The notes under the pieces: generated by a model
The model's database searches: none
Told to the model about the DNA's origin: nothing
The model's input: the letters and a program-made list of their open reading frames with translations, nothing else
Shown here: piece by piece, positions 32,142-43,401 of the stretch
Numbering within the stretch: position 1 is the first letter of the stretch
Layout of the letters: each line of letters begins with the position of its first letter
Assembly (NCBI GenBank): GCA_029204225.1
Contig: CM055103.1
Span: forward strand, 56,439,078 to 56,503,077
Origin: Diphasiastrum complanatum
Lineage: Eukaryota > Streptophyta > Lycopodiopsida > Lycopodiales > Lycopodiaceae
Direction of reading: 5' to 3'
Length of the DNA stretch: 64,000 nt
Position numbers and translations under genes: made by a program

Positions 32142-32989
32142 GCTATGATGTGAAGAGTTACTTGCATTCTTAGAATATACACAAGACTAGGCTGCCAAGA
32201 ATACCTAGAATTAAACAAACTTGATCAACATGTGATCAACACACTAAAATATTGATTCAACTTATAAAACCAAATGTAAACCATGCTTCTAAAAGTTTAT
32301 AAACTCTAGCAAAGGATAAATACAAGCCTTAGAGGTGAATGAAAGAGCACACTTAGTGAATCAAGATCACTTCACATGAGAATGTTCCTCAACCTGTTAA
32401 GAACCTGAAAACACATTTGCTTAATGGTTAAGACCTTCCAGCAAATGCTCCAATCAAACTACATAAGGAGAGTTTATGCAAAATTTATGCAAAAGATTGT
32501 TGACTATCTGTTCAACCAAAATTTATGCAAAAGATTGTTGACAATCTGTTCACCCAAAAGGGGATCTTTCATCCAAGTGGGAGCTTTGCTCAGCTTTTTG
32601 GAGAAATACAAAATCACTCAAAGAGTATTTGTCATCCACTTAAGGAGAAGGTTCATCCACTTAAAGAGAGTGTTCATCCACAAAGGAGAGTGTTCATCCA
32701 CAGTCAACAATAGATTGAACAAAACATTGTTAGTATTGAATATGCACAAGCCTCACAATCAACAAATGATTAGGTGTTATGATCTGATCCAAAATAGCTT
32801 CTTCTCAGCCTTTGATCTTCAATATACCTAAAATATGCTTTTGATCCACAAGTTCAACTCACAAAACAAAAGTTAGTAAGATTTGATCAATAGTACAATG
32901 CATAATCATGCTAGAACTTGATCAAACATCCAAATATCACCATAAATGGAAATCTTACTAAAAATAACAGCCAACTAGCTCTGTTACCA

Positions 32990-33576
32990 TGTGAAAAAGG
33001 TGGATCTTGAATGGATCCAAACTCCCAAGATACTTGGCTAAGATCTTTGCACAACAAGCTACAAAAGCTAGAAATGGCAAAGCATCCTAATGCTACCTTT
33101 GATACACATGAACTTGACAAAACATTCAAGAGACAAAAGAAACTAATAAAAGGTATTGATGGTAGCCAAAAATAGCAGCAAACAAGGCTCTCAACAGCAG
33201 CCTACCACTTTTGGAAACCTCTTAAAATCATACACAAAAGCTTGAAGACAATACACAAAGCAATACTCTCAATGGAGGAAGAAACTGTGACAATGATCTA
33301 TTGATCTCTCTCAACAATATAATAAGTTTCTCCAACCTGTTCTCCACGAATTTCAGCCTAATATAGGTGAGAGAGATGACTCTCTCTCCTCTCTCTAGAA
33401 CTTAGCACCCAATTTTAGGGCACCAGTAGCCTAAAATAGCCAATTTTGGCCTAGTATGTCCAAATAACATGATTTTGGTGTCATTTCGAAGGTCCTGAAG
33501 TTTGGGACTTATTCAATATGACAAAAATTGCCATTTTAGGCCTCAAACTAGCTAGGAAATGTTGACAGTTTTCACA
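32990..33576 (-). repeat. E2 LTR (587 bp)
   Basis: It begins TGTGAAAA and ends TTTTCACA like the E1 LTR. The neighbouring PBS is mutated (ACTAGCTCTGTTACCA on the plus strand). It is about 70 bp shorter than the E1 LTR. Confidence 0.83.
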
Positions 33577-33839
33577 GCATGCTGCCAAGAAACAAAGCAC
33601 GAGCCACAAGCGAGAGAAGTTCCCTCCAAAATTTCATGTGTAAAGGATTAAACAACTTCTAAAGCCCATGATCAATACTTGTAGATCAAAGTTTTACATA
33701 AATAGAACCTCTAGTCTTTTAGATTTCTGCAGTCATGTTGTTATAGTAATTTGTATGATGAAATGAAAATGCAAAATTTGTATGCATAAAAACAACAGAT
33801 GGAATGAACCTTTCAATGTGTACCTTCAAAAGATGAAGC
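33577..33839. other. Unassigned spacer
   Basis: Nothing recognisable is seen between the E2 LTR and the next coding remnant. Confidence 0.35.
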
Positions 33840-34583
33840 CATCTTTCTAGCATCCACGAAGGATCTGGATCCAGATGAAATAAAAGGAATAATGTCCTTT
33901 ATTAATTATTTGCGGTTCATGAGCCAAAAGTTTTCAGAATACAATGATTGCAATGATGCATGTGCGGTTGAAACCACAAAACTTGTCGAATATCTTTCCA
34001 AACAAAATATTTTGTCAGGATCAATGTATAGCCAAGAGGCTTTTTGGCCACGATCCTTGCAAACCACTTTCGATTCATCTGTATCAACTTCAATCAATGA
34101 GGTCAAAATGGATGTAGAGTTATTACCCCGCAAATTTTGTGGGCGAAAAGTTGATGCACCTCTAGTTCAATTCATCCCACGTAGATAATTGTGTTGAACA
34201 AGTTCATTGCAATGCGGCCTCCAGATGAAGATATTGTGGAGGGTTCCATACCTATTTGGGTGGCAAAAGTTGTCCAAGTGAAGAAAAACTCAGAAGGCTT
34301 GGTACGAACCAAAATCTAATCAACGACATAGAAACCAGATACAAGTTGACAGCTCGGAGCTGTACAAAAATTGTTCAGAGAAAGAATGGATTCGAACAAC
34401 GACAAACCACAATATATGGATGTAGATACTATTGTTCATGCATGGAAATCAAAGGCAACAAAACAACTAAAGCACACGACTATACTGTGGAAAAATCAAT
34501 ATCTATTTCGGAAAATATCAGTGGCACACATCAAATACTTGTCCACATTATCCGATGAATGTGCAGCTGATATTAGTGAGTAG
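33840..34583 (+). pseudogene. Unrecognised coding remnant
   Basis: The frame 33840-34188 reads FLASTKDLDPDEIKGIMSFI, NYLRFMSQKFSEYND and DVELLPRKFCGRKVDAPLVQ. After it, in changing frames, come FIAMRPPDEDIVEGSIPIWV, AKVVQVKKNSEG, RYKLTARSCTKIVQRKNG and YMDVDTIVHAWKSKATKQL. The RPPDED..IPIWVAKV run looks like a small beta-barrel segment, as I recall from C-termini of uncharacterised plant transposon proteins; that comparison is from memory and weak. No catalytic motif is seen. Confidence 0.35.
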
Positions 34584-35655
34584 AGTTCATGATTGTAGTT
34601 GTAGAGTCCTGGGTACAATCTTTGTGGCCATAATTGTAGGACTTGTAAATGTATTAGTGAGTATTGGCATATTTCCGAATTGGCAACAAGTCCAAATTTG
34701 GCTTCAAAAGACGTGTTTAAAATATAATCCCTTTTGTAAATTCAGTTGTAAATCCAGCTTGGCAATTTTGTAGAAAGCCGACTTTTTGTAAGCTAGGGTG
34801 TGGCCATGTCACCCTAGTATAAGTAAATCCTATTCCATGGCATGTGTATTGTAAGACCATGAGGAATCATGATGTAGAAAGTTTAACAACTTTTAGAAAT
34901 TCTAATGGTGGGAAATTATAGTTTCTTATTCTCAACCTTTAGAATATCGAAATATTAAATTACCAATCTAAAAGATTAAACTTTTACACAGTCTAAAATT
35001 GCACCAAAGTTGTGCATCTTTTGTAATAGTCTCTTGATTAAATAAATATAGGGCTTGGCCCAAGACCATTAATCATAAATATGAATCACTCTTAGTGGCA
35101 AATGACACATTGTGATTAAATTTCTATGAGAGTTCTTATAATACAGGTTGAAAGTAGTCCTATATGATTTAGTGATGTTTATATTTCTTTTAAATTTCAA
35201 ATTGTGTTTATCTTTAAAAATTGTCTATGTTATTCGGATGGACACTAATTTTAGACATGGTTATATCTTATTTCCCAAAAAACCATCCACCACCATCCCC
35301 TTGATCTAACAATTGGAATGCTAACTTCATCTGAATTATAAGTTCAATGTATATGATACTCAAAAACCAAATTTATTTTGGATTTACAATTATATTAGGT
35401 GCTCATAGCTATTGGTAAAAAGCATCAATAAATTTTAGAAACGAAATTCTGACTCGTTGATCAAATTTGTCTTGTTTGGTTTATAGTTGTATTCAAATGA
35501 GATTCAAACTCGAGAAAATCTCACTTCAACAATTAGTAATTTTTTTATTGTTTTTCTTATATGGGTCTTTTGGTACCATATGTAGAAAATAGTCTTAAAT
35601 AAATTAAAAAGTCCAAAATTAATTGAGAGAGTGTAAGTCTTCGACTTGTTGTTAT
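34584..35655. other. AT-rich intergenic stretch
   Basis: No gene or repeat copy is recognised. It leads into the CA-rich array. Confidence 0.4.
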
Positions 35656-35669
35656 TGCATACACCTCTT

Positions 35670-35850
35670 TCCAACATGCACATGCACACGCACACAAACA
35701 CAGCATGCACACAAATATACATACACACAAACACACGCACAACACACAACTCACAACACAATGCGCACACCCACAAACACACGCAGACCCACACACACAT
35801 ACCCATACACACAGAGCACACATAGACAACACACACACACACACACTCGT

Positions 35851-35889
<39 letters not shown>

Positions 35890-36500
35890 GTAAGCTACAG
35901 CCTAATCTTAATCCACAACCCACACACACACACACACACACACTCCCTAAACTCACACACACACTCCGTAATCACACGCATACACACGCACAGCACACGC
36001 AAACCACACACACTCGTAAACACACACCCACACACACACACACAATGTAAGCTTAAGCCTAAAGCTACAGCCTAATCCTAATCCACAACCCACACACACA
36101 CACATACACACACTCCCTAAACTCACACACACACTACGTAATCACACGCATACACACACACAACGCACACAGACAACACACACTCGTAAACACACACACA
36201 CACACACACACACACTTACGAGCGCTCACACACACACACACACACAACGTAAGCTTAAGCCTAAAGTTACAGCCTAATCCTAATCCACAACCCACACACA
36301 CACACACACACACACACACTCCCTAAACTCACACACACACTCCGTAATCACACGCATACACACACACACACTCCGTAAACACACGTTTACACACCCTCCA
36401 TAAACACACACATGGCACACACACACACACATCACATGCACATACACACACTCGCACACACGTGTGTGTGCGCACACACACACATGCACGCACGTCCGCC
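35670..36500. repeat. (CA)n-rich compound minisatellite
   Basis: About 830 bp are dominated by CA dinucleotides. They are organised in a longer unit of roughly 160-200 bp marked by TACAGCCTAATCCTAATCC (near 35893, 36065 and 36269), followed by CTCCCTAAACTCACAC, CGTAATCACACGCATACAC and CTCGTAAACACAC. The frames on both strands are by-products. Alternating purine-pyrimidine runs such as CACACGTGTGTGTGCGCACAC (36455-36475) favour Z-DNA. Confidence 0.85.
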
Positions 36501-36529
36501 ATCGCTCATCAACAACGGGCACTCTTTAC

Positions 36530-36544
36530 TAGTATATATATATA

Positions 36545-36579
<35 letters not shown>

Positions 36580-36690
36580 ATCTTACTTAAATTAATTAAG
36601 AAAAAAATTAGAAAGAGACAGCCCACCCGCCGTTGTGAAAGAAAAAAACAAGCTAAAAAACTAGAGAGAGAGAGAGAGAGAGAGAGAACT
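36530..36690. repeat. Simple repeats: (TA)n, (TTA)n, (GA)n
   Basis: TATATATATA then a TTA run at about 36546-36580, and an uninterrupted GA run at 36664-36687, separated by AT-rich DNA. Confidence 0.8.
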
Positions 36691-37445
36691 TACCATATTG
36701 TAAGAGCAATAAAATGTGAAGAAAGTTGCAATTCACTTTAAGATTAAAAAAAGCATAAAAATTTCAAAAGACAATGTAACTAAGCATTGGGAGGGGGGGC
36801 TTATTTATGTTTTTTTTCCATAGTCAAATTTTATAAATGCTTATGGGACATGCTATGCCATGTGTTAAGAAGACATATGATCTCCATAATGATGGATAAT
36901 TGAGAATGAAGAGTATTATTTGGGGGTCCATTTTAGTAAAATGGAAATTCATGCCTTAAATATTTGAAAAATCAACTAGTTGCAGAGTCTATATATAGCT
37001 TGAAAAGTGTTGATGTTGCACTAAATGCTTATGGGATTATTTGGTGCTTCAATTGTGCTCTCCTTCCTTATCCCTTCCATGAACTTGATAATACCAAAAA
37101 AAAACTATGGAAAGGTAACATAGGTAGCTAAAATAATGTAAAAGCCCTATAAAAATTAAAATAGCTCAAAAAAAATCAAAGTAGTGTCAAAAAATCCCAA
37201 AAAAATCAAAACAATGATTTTATGTAAAACAAATTCCAAAAAAAACAAAAAATTAGCATTAAAAATGAAAAAATCTCAAAAAATCAAAATAGTGTCAAAA
37301 AATCCCAAAAAAAAAAAATCAAAACAATAATTATATGTCAAAAATCCGAAACAAACCAACAATAAGCATTAAAAAAAATATTACAAAATCAAAAGTGTAA
37401 AAAAAGACCCCAAATAATTCAAAATGACCCCAAAAATGTGTACTT
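36691..37445. repeat. A-rich stretch with tandem duplication
   Basis: Two copies of a unit of roughly 120 bp lie at about 37160-37275 and 37283-37400. Both hold CAAAATAGTGTCAAAAAATC, ATCAAAACAAT and AGCATTAAAAA in the same order. The rest is AT-rich without genes. Confidence 0.65.
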
Positions 37446-38903
37446 ATATGTTTTTTTCATGGTCACTACTGTAACATTGACTGCTCAAGAAAAGATGTTC
37501 CAGCTGTTTTTTTTATCGAAAAGAAGTGGTTGCATTTGGAAATGTCTTAATTGCTGAATCAAATGGAACATGTTTTATTAGAGAAGTTGGTACAAATAAA
37601 AGTGTGGTCCTAATTTCAAAGGTGTTTAGAATGGATTGTCCTTTGCCATACCCTCACGGTGATTTTGATCACCAAGGAGACGTTTACAACTACATCTCCA
37701 TCGATGTCATTGCGGGATAATGCAGATATTGTCAATATGAATGAACTCATTCTTGCTAATTGTCCATTATACAACATTGATTACATTAATGATTGTATGG
37801 ATTTTGAAAGGGTAGTAGTTTTCACTGCTAAATTTAAAGGATATTATCCTAGTGAAAAAACTTGCTTGTTATCATGAAGTTGACTTCAATTACAACAGAA
37901 GGAAATGTTGTGAATGCCATGACAAATGACAGAGACTCTTTCTACATGCAAAGTCAAACAATAATTTGGGGTTTGTCAAAACTGTCTTTGCACTCTAAAA
38001 AGAGAAAACATGTATCATTCACTAAACTATTAAGTGAGTGCTTTATGTATTATTTTAAACATTCAAATAGGAGCAACATCAAGAAAATGTTGGTCCATCC
38101 TTGTGGTTTAAAAAGGGGTAGCATCCAAAAAACATCGACAAGATCAGTAGGTGTCGAAAACAGATCCGTTGACTACAATACAACAAGATCAAATAACTAT
38201 AACTCGGATATCTTGACAGGAATCGAAGATATTTTTCATGGTCCTAATATGTCAAGATCAAATAATTATAACTCGGATATCTTAACAAGAATCAAAGATA
38301 TTTCTCATTATCGTAATATGTCAAGATCAAGTAACTATAACTCAGATATTTTGACAAGAATCGAAGATATTTCTCATGATCGTAATATGTCAAGATCAAG
38401 TAACTATAACTCGAATATTTTGACAAGAATCGAAGATATTTTTCATGATCATAATATGTCAAGATCATTGTATAACTCCGATATCTTAATAGATGTCGAG
38501 GATGTGGTTAATACTCATAATATATTTGCATCAGTATACAACTCAGATATTCTTACAGATGTGGAGGATGCTGGAGAGGCTATTGATAACAACAAAAATA
38601 AAAGACGTCATTCTGAAATCAGCATTCAAACAAAGCGGTACGTCAATATTGGCAAGAGCAAATACATCCACCAGACATAATTCAGATTTTTCAGAATTCG
38701 ATTTCGATGAACATGATTACAAAAACAACATATTACATGATGCTAATATGACAAATGATCCTACAAGATCAAGATGGTCACAAGCAGATGAACTTTTTGA
38801 AGATCTACAAAGAGAGCCTCAAGTATGTCCAATATCTTTTGGAACTCCTCAAAGTTTCAAAAGAAAACGTGTGCTTGCTTATGTTGCACCAAAAAAGACA
38901 TAA
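37446..38903 (+). pseudogene. Coding region with 22-23-residue tandem repeats
   Basis: Plus-strand coding DNA spreads over three frames. It starts with GNVLIAESNGTCFIREVG and YPHGDFDHQGDVYNYISID (37526-37720), then NELILANCPLYNIDYIND, and a 272-codon frame 37862-38680. Within that, 38170-38580 encodes about six tandem units like SRSSNYNSDILTRIEDI. Four are exactly 23 codons and two are 22. After a frameshift near 38635 a basic/acidic tail follows (HNSDFSEFDFDEHDYKNN, SFKRKRVLAYVAPKKT) to a stop at 38901. I do not recognise the protein. It lies just upstream, same strand, of a transposase-like ORF and may be part of one decayed transposon gene. Confidence 0.5.
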
Positions 38904-38939
38904 TATGTTTTATCGTCAAAAAATATAAGGGAATTATTG

Positions 38940-39450
38940 ATGCAACCATATTGTCGTAAATTGTGCATTCGACAAATCACCTACAAAGAATATGAAAATT
39001 TGTGATTAGGTGTGTGGAGAAAACGAGGAGTTGACAAGCATAATCAGTTATTGTAGATGTTCAAATGTTTTTTTCATAGACGAGAACTGTCAAACGCAAC
39101 GTTTGATATTTTGGAGGAACCCAAATTGCACTTCAAACCTACGTTGGATGGTATAGTTGTATGCATAAAAGCATATCAGAATCTATTGGGAATCTCCCAT
39201 GGAATGTTTTTGCAAGTAATTGTTGAGGCATGTTATTCCATTGTGCACAAGTTTCATGGAAACACCACCATGTTCAAGCAACGTGGACATTCTTCAAAAG
39301 GGCTAGTCGTAATGCATGGGATTCTGGAAAAGCACGTGTTGCCTCAACCACATCTACAACATAAATCAAAAGATGGCGTTGTTATTTGTGAACATCATGT
39401 CCCACTCAGCATGCATAAACATGACGTCTTCAAAACTATAAACACACAAC
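38940..39450 (+). pseudogene. Transposase-like ORF, C-terminus cut by gypsy junction
   Basis: Before 39057 it reads LLMQPYCRKLCIRQITYKEY and GVWRKRGVDKHNQLL with two stops. Then a 136-codon frame gives FFHRRELSNATFDILEEPKL, LDGIVVCIKAYQNLLGIS, VIVEACYSIVHKFHGNTTMF and KQRGHSSKG. A Cys-rich start, a ring of conserved Arg/Trp and LDG..VC..A....LGIS resemble a domain in uncharacterised transposon proteins, an inference from memory. The last 6 codons (QLGPFN) come from the adjoining gypsy sequence, which starts at about 39451. Confidence 0.4.
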
Positions 39451-41405
39451 TTGGCCCATTCAACTAGAAGGCTTTTTGCTTGTGGTGCAATCCGTAGTAG
39501 TTCTTCGAGTGGTAAACTAACACAGCTTGACAATAAAAGTGTGAGCCTTTCAGTGCGTGGTTCCTCGGGCTCCACCATGTGAAAAGGTGGTTCATGTTGG
39601 TGCAACCGATCATTCTGATCAGTGCGCACTGGTGAGCCTGCTTGCGGTATCCGTTCGATGCCAACTGAGGTTCCATGGGATTGTCTCTTTCTTGCTCTTT
39701 TTCGTCCGCTTGTGTTTTCTGTACCTAGTGTCTTATTTTTTGGTACTACCTTCTTTCTTCCCTCACATTCAGATATGGCGCGAAAGTTGAGGGTTGGTCA
39801 TCAGTGACTGATGGTGGTGGTGAGGGAGCCACTTCCTTCCTCTTCTATGCTCGCGTAACAGCTAACACAGGAGCGTGGAATTGTCATCCTTTCGACGATG
39901 GCATCCCTGCTAGAACCGCTGGTGGCTGCAATGAAGCTAAGAGGTGCACTGGTTCCAGGTTTAAATGGACAATTCTTGTAACAATGCCCATAACCACATT
40001 CTCGACAGAAGGATGTATATTGTCCCTTGTAGGGACATTCTACAATTATGTGTCCTTCGTTGCATCCTTAGCAGCCATAATTTCTTCCGCCTTGACGCTG
40101 AGTTTGAGCTGCATAGGCCGCAACATATTCATTTATGGCAGGATCCATAAATGGTTCATCTGGTCTGTACCATTGCTGCTACTCAGGTTGAGGTGGCATT
40201 TGCATCTTTGGTTTCGCTGTTGTCAGGTTTACATGGGCCACTTGCTGATTGGCTGGCCCTAGTGGTGCAGGTAAGGCCATACGCTGTTGTTGATTTGGTG
40301 CGCCGTACCTTGGTGCCGCGTTGGGTGCCCCTTGATGGTAAGGATAAGAAGTTTGATAAGGACTTCTCTTATGTTGAACAATCTGGGGGTTAAAAGGGCA
40401 AAATGCCGTATCGTGCGATGTTGCATTGCATAGATGGCAGAATCTATGTGTCAGTCTCATATTTTGCTTTAGGACTGGACACTTGTTTGCTGTATGGTTT
40501 TGCGTGCACACTGAACACCGTACATTCTCCCGTCTTGGATACTACAGCTGATTTGGTTCTGGTTGATGTGGCGTTACTACTACAGCTCCCTGTAAGGCTT
40601 TCAGTTTTTTATCAAACTGCGTCGTACATTGCTCCATCTACTATTTGTGTAATTTCATCATTTGCTCCAATAGCAGTTCTTTGGATAGAGCAGATGTGTT
40701 TGATGATGATGATGCTAATGAGGGAGTAGGGGTGTGGGTGGATGGATATTCGTCGTCAGATCCCTCAGTCTCTTCCATGATGGCATCTTCCATAGCTTCT
40801 TGTAGAGTAGCGTACTGCTCCTGTCATTTCAGTTCTGATGCTTTGTGGTAGTCCGGCTAGGAACCACATGATCATCACGTGATTGAGAGTTAGGGCTACA
40901 CTAAACTCGGATCGTAAGTGTTTGACCCGCTCAATATAGTCCCTGACCCTTTCTCGTTTTCCCATCTTACCTTTGCTTAGCAGGAGGAACGGGTCTTCTA
41001 GAAACTTTCTTGGTTTAAAGCGCGTAATGAGAGCCGCTTTAACCGCTTCCCATATAGATTTTTCTTCCCCTGACAGGTTGAAAAACCAATCTTGAGCCAC
41101 TACCAATAAGGACATGGGAAATAGCATCAACTTCTCCCCAAGTGTCTGTTCGTCGTAGATTTCACAAGCTTGCTCGTAGATCTAGAGGAATCGGATGGGA
41201 TCTGATGATCCATCATATTTTAGTATTTCCATCTGTGGTGCTCTCCAAACTGCTTGCAAGGGAGCGACAGGTACGGGTTGGCCCATTGGATCCATTGGTG
41301 CTGGTTTTGGTTCTGCCTCTTGTTGCACAACTGCTAATCTGGGAAGGTGTGGTGCTTGATTTGCTATCCTTCATGCTATTGATCGTCCCGATCTCAGATT
41401 CATCT
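39451..41405 (-). pseudogene. G-D Gag and start of protease linker
   Basis: This is the reverse-oriented counterpart of 8936-10870. The core at 40765-41130 reads VAQDWFFNLSGEEKSIWEAV, ALITRFKPRKFLEDPFLLL and KMGKRERVRDYIERVKHLRS; it keeps CGA where G-A has TGA. Four knuckles are present, the first two in the 40179-40511 frame (CSVC start just upstream, CHLCNATSHDTAFC). The linker RTERLTLLLSSCVSLPLEEL is in one frame here, unlike G-A. Stops shared with G-A occur at the equivalents of 9155, 9704, 10163 and 10274. Confidence 0.8.
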
Positions 41406-41439
41406 GATGGTGGGTTCCAAAGTGATTGGATCTTGTAGG

Positions 41440-43378
41440 TGGAAGGTGGTTGTGATGAGTGCGGGTGCGATTGCTGAAAAGTGGTTGTGGATAGATGCGA
41501 GCTACGGTGGTGGAGTGCGTTCTCTACATTTCAAGGGATAATACAGGTGGGGGTGTGGTGGAATGCGATGTTATGCTAATGTAGTTAGGTGAGTTGTGTG
41601 GGGTGGATTTATGGTGGATTGCGGCGTAGTGTGATTCAAGGGTGAATGGAGGTTGGTTTTCTACGAATGCGCTCTCCACGGGTCTAGGGTGGAGGTTGTG
41701 TGATGGCGATGAATACGATAGCTGCAGTGCTGGTTTTTGGTGATGCTGACGGCTCAAGGCAGTTGCTCCAGGTGAATGCGGTGGTTATTATCCAATGCAG
41801 ATGCAGGCTCGTGTAGTTGGCCTCGTTTACAACGTTGCAGATAGATAGATAGATTGTCAGATAGATCGTCAATGCAAGCTGTAGTTCTGATCATCGTTGG
41901 AAATGTTTGTGGTCGAGCGTAGATTTGGGCCGGTTGAAGCAGGCCATCAGTTGAGATTGGACTGAATGGCCATCGGTTGAGATTTGACTAAATGGTCATC
42001 GATTGAGATCTGACTGTGGCCGTTGGTTGAGATCTAATACAGGCCATCGGTTGAAATCTGACAATGGCCATCAGTTGAGATCTAATTTAATTGTCGTCGG
42101 TTGAGATTTTACTGAGGCCGTTGGTTGAGATCTAACTGAGTGCGTCAGTTGAGATTCAGGCAACCCGTCGGTCAAGATTTCATAGGGCTCTATCATTTGA
42201 GATTCGATCGAAATCTCGTCGGTCAAGATCTGATCAAAATCCGTCGGTCGAGATTTGAACAGAGGAGACGTAAGGAGCGTGAAGGTCTTGTTGAGAAGAA
42301 GACATGGTTATGGTTTGATACGATCATGATGGGTTGGCATATGGTTGCGATGACGGAAGATGGGGTGGCTTAATGTCGATGGTATGCGGTGGAATGCAAT
42401 GGGATCGTTTCAGGGCGAATTGCGGTGGAATGCGGAAGGTGTGTTGAATGTGATGGCATGTGGTTAGATGCGGAGGTGAGGAAGGTGGGCGAATGGGATG
42501 GTAAGCGGTCAGGACGATGGAATGCGGGTGGATGGGAGCTGGTTGCGATAGAATATGGATGTGATGGGAGAATGCGAATGGAGGTGGAGGTGGTCCGTAA
42601 TGAGAGTGTGGACTGTTGCGACTGAATGCGGCGGTTGTAGGGCAATGCGGAAGAAGGGTGATTGCGATGGTTGATGGTTGGGATGGTTGGGCCTTCGATA
42701 GAATGTAACAGTTGTGATTGGTGGAATGGGGTGTGGTCAGTTGCGGTGGTGAGGAGCTCATTCTGTCCAGGATGGATTGAATCCCATTCGTTGAGATTCG
42801 ATATAGTCTCTGCAGTTCATATGTGAACGTTGTGCTCCGGTTGAGATTTAACAGAGGGCTCTGGTTGAGATTTCATAGAGAGCTCCGATTGAGATTTAAT
42901 TTGGGCCTCCGGTTGAGATTTAAGCTGGGCCTCCGGTTGAGATTTAAGCTGGGCCTCCGATTGAGATTTCACAAAGTGTGTCGGTTAGGATGTGAGGTAG
43001 CGTGTCGGTTGAGATCTGAGAGATTACTCTGGTTGAGATGGGAGTCAGTGCATCGGTTGAGATCTGAACGAGCCCTCCAGTTGAGATGTAAGCTGGTCCT
43101 TCAGTTGAGATTTAGGCTGGGCTCCGGTTGAGATTTGAAGCGTGAGAAAACTAGAGGAGCGGGAGCTTGGATAGATGAAAATCCAGGTCTGTTAGTGTGT
43201 TTGCTTACAAGTGATTGGCGAGCCTAATAGCTCGTGGATTTGGGTAATGATGTAGCCAACGATGTGGCTCTGTTCAGGTTGTAGAAACTCAGATGTGTTT
43301 AACGATTTGGAGTTTGTTTGCAGGGATCTAAGTGTGGACAAGATTGCGGTTCTTTTGTATGTAAAATGTCGTGGAGTT
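41440..43378 (-). other. G-D leader with two minisatellite blocks
   Basis: Block 1 (41930-42260) and block 2 (42780-43140) are built from units of about 20-30 bases ending in GGTTGAGATCTGA or GGTTGAGATTT (plus strand). In block 2 the most regular unit is 24 bp (GCCTCCGGTTGAGATTTAA type). Between them (42330-42780) words of the GCGATGGAATGCGG type recur. The 24-bp period keeps a false frame open at 42823-43131. No gene is supported. Confidence 0.65.
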
Positions 43379-43396
43379 CAAGTAGCAACGGTGCCA
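43379..43396 (-). other. Primer-binding site of G-D
   Basis: The minus strand reads TGGCACCGTTGC followed by diverged bases. Eleven of the first 12 positions match the tRNA-Asp complement. It lies 5 bp from an LTR-like TGACAGATCC start. Confidence 0.6.
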
Positions 43397-43401
43397 AACG
43401 T

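Larger units (their letters stand above)
31481..33576 (-). mobile_element. copia fragment E2 (E1 relative) with gypsy insert
   Basis: It matches E1 from about 60 bp inside gag, through the leader and PBS to the end of the LTR. The gag start (minus strand, near 31560) is kept. The pol region is gone. The leader carries a 341-bp gypsy segment at 31801-32141. The leader has roughly four copies of the ATCCACTTAAGGAG-type unit (32634-32703) and a duplicated TTATGCAAAAGATTGTTGAC unit at 32475-32545. Confidence 0.82.

Noticed and set aside
35504-36522. Long Cys/Val and Thr/His frames
   Set aside because: Translations of CA/TG repeats on both strands.
39557-40729. Several plus-strand frames with matching minus-strand ones at 9.6-10.7 kb
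   Set aside because: They are antisense shadows of the shared gypsy gag; similarity between the two sets only reflects the duplicated element.
42823-43131. 102-codon Leu/Arg repeat protein
   Set aside because: It is a by-product of a 24-bp minisatellite in the antisense direction of a gypsy leader.
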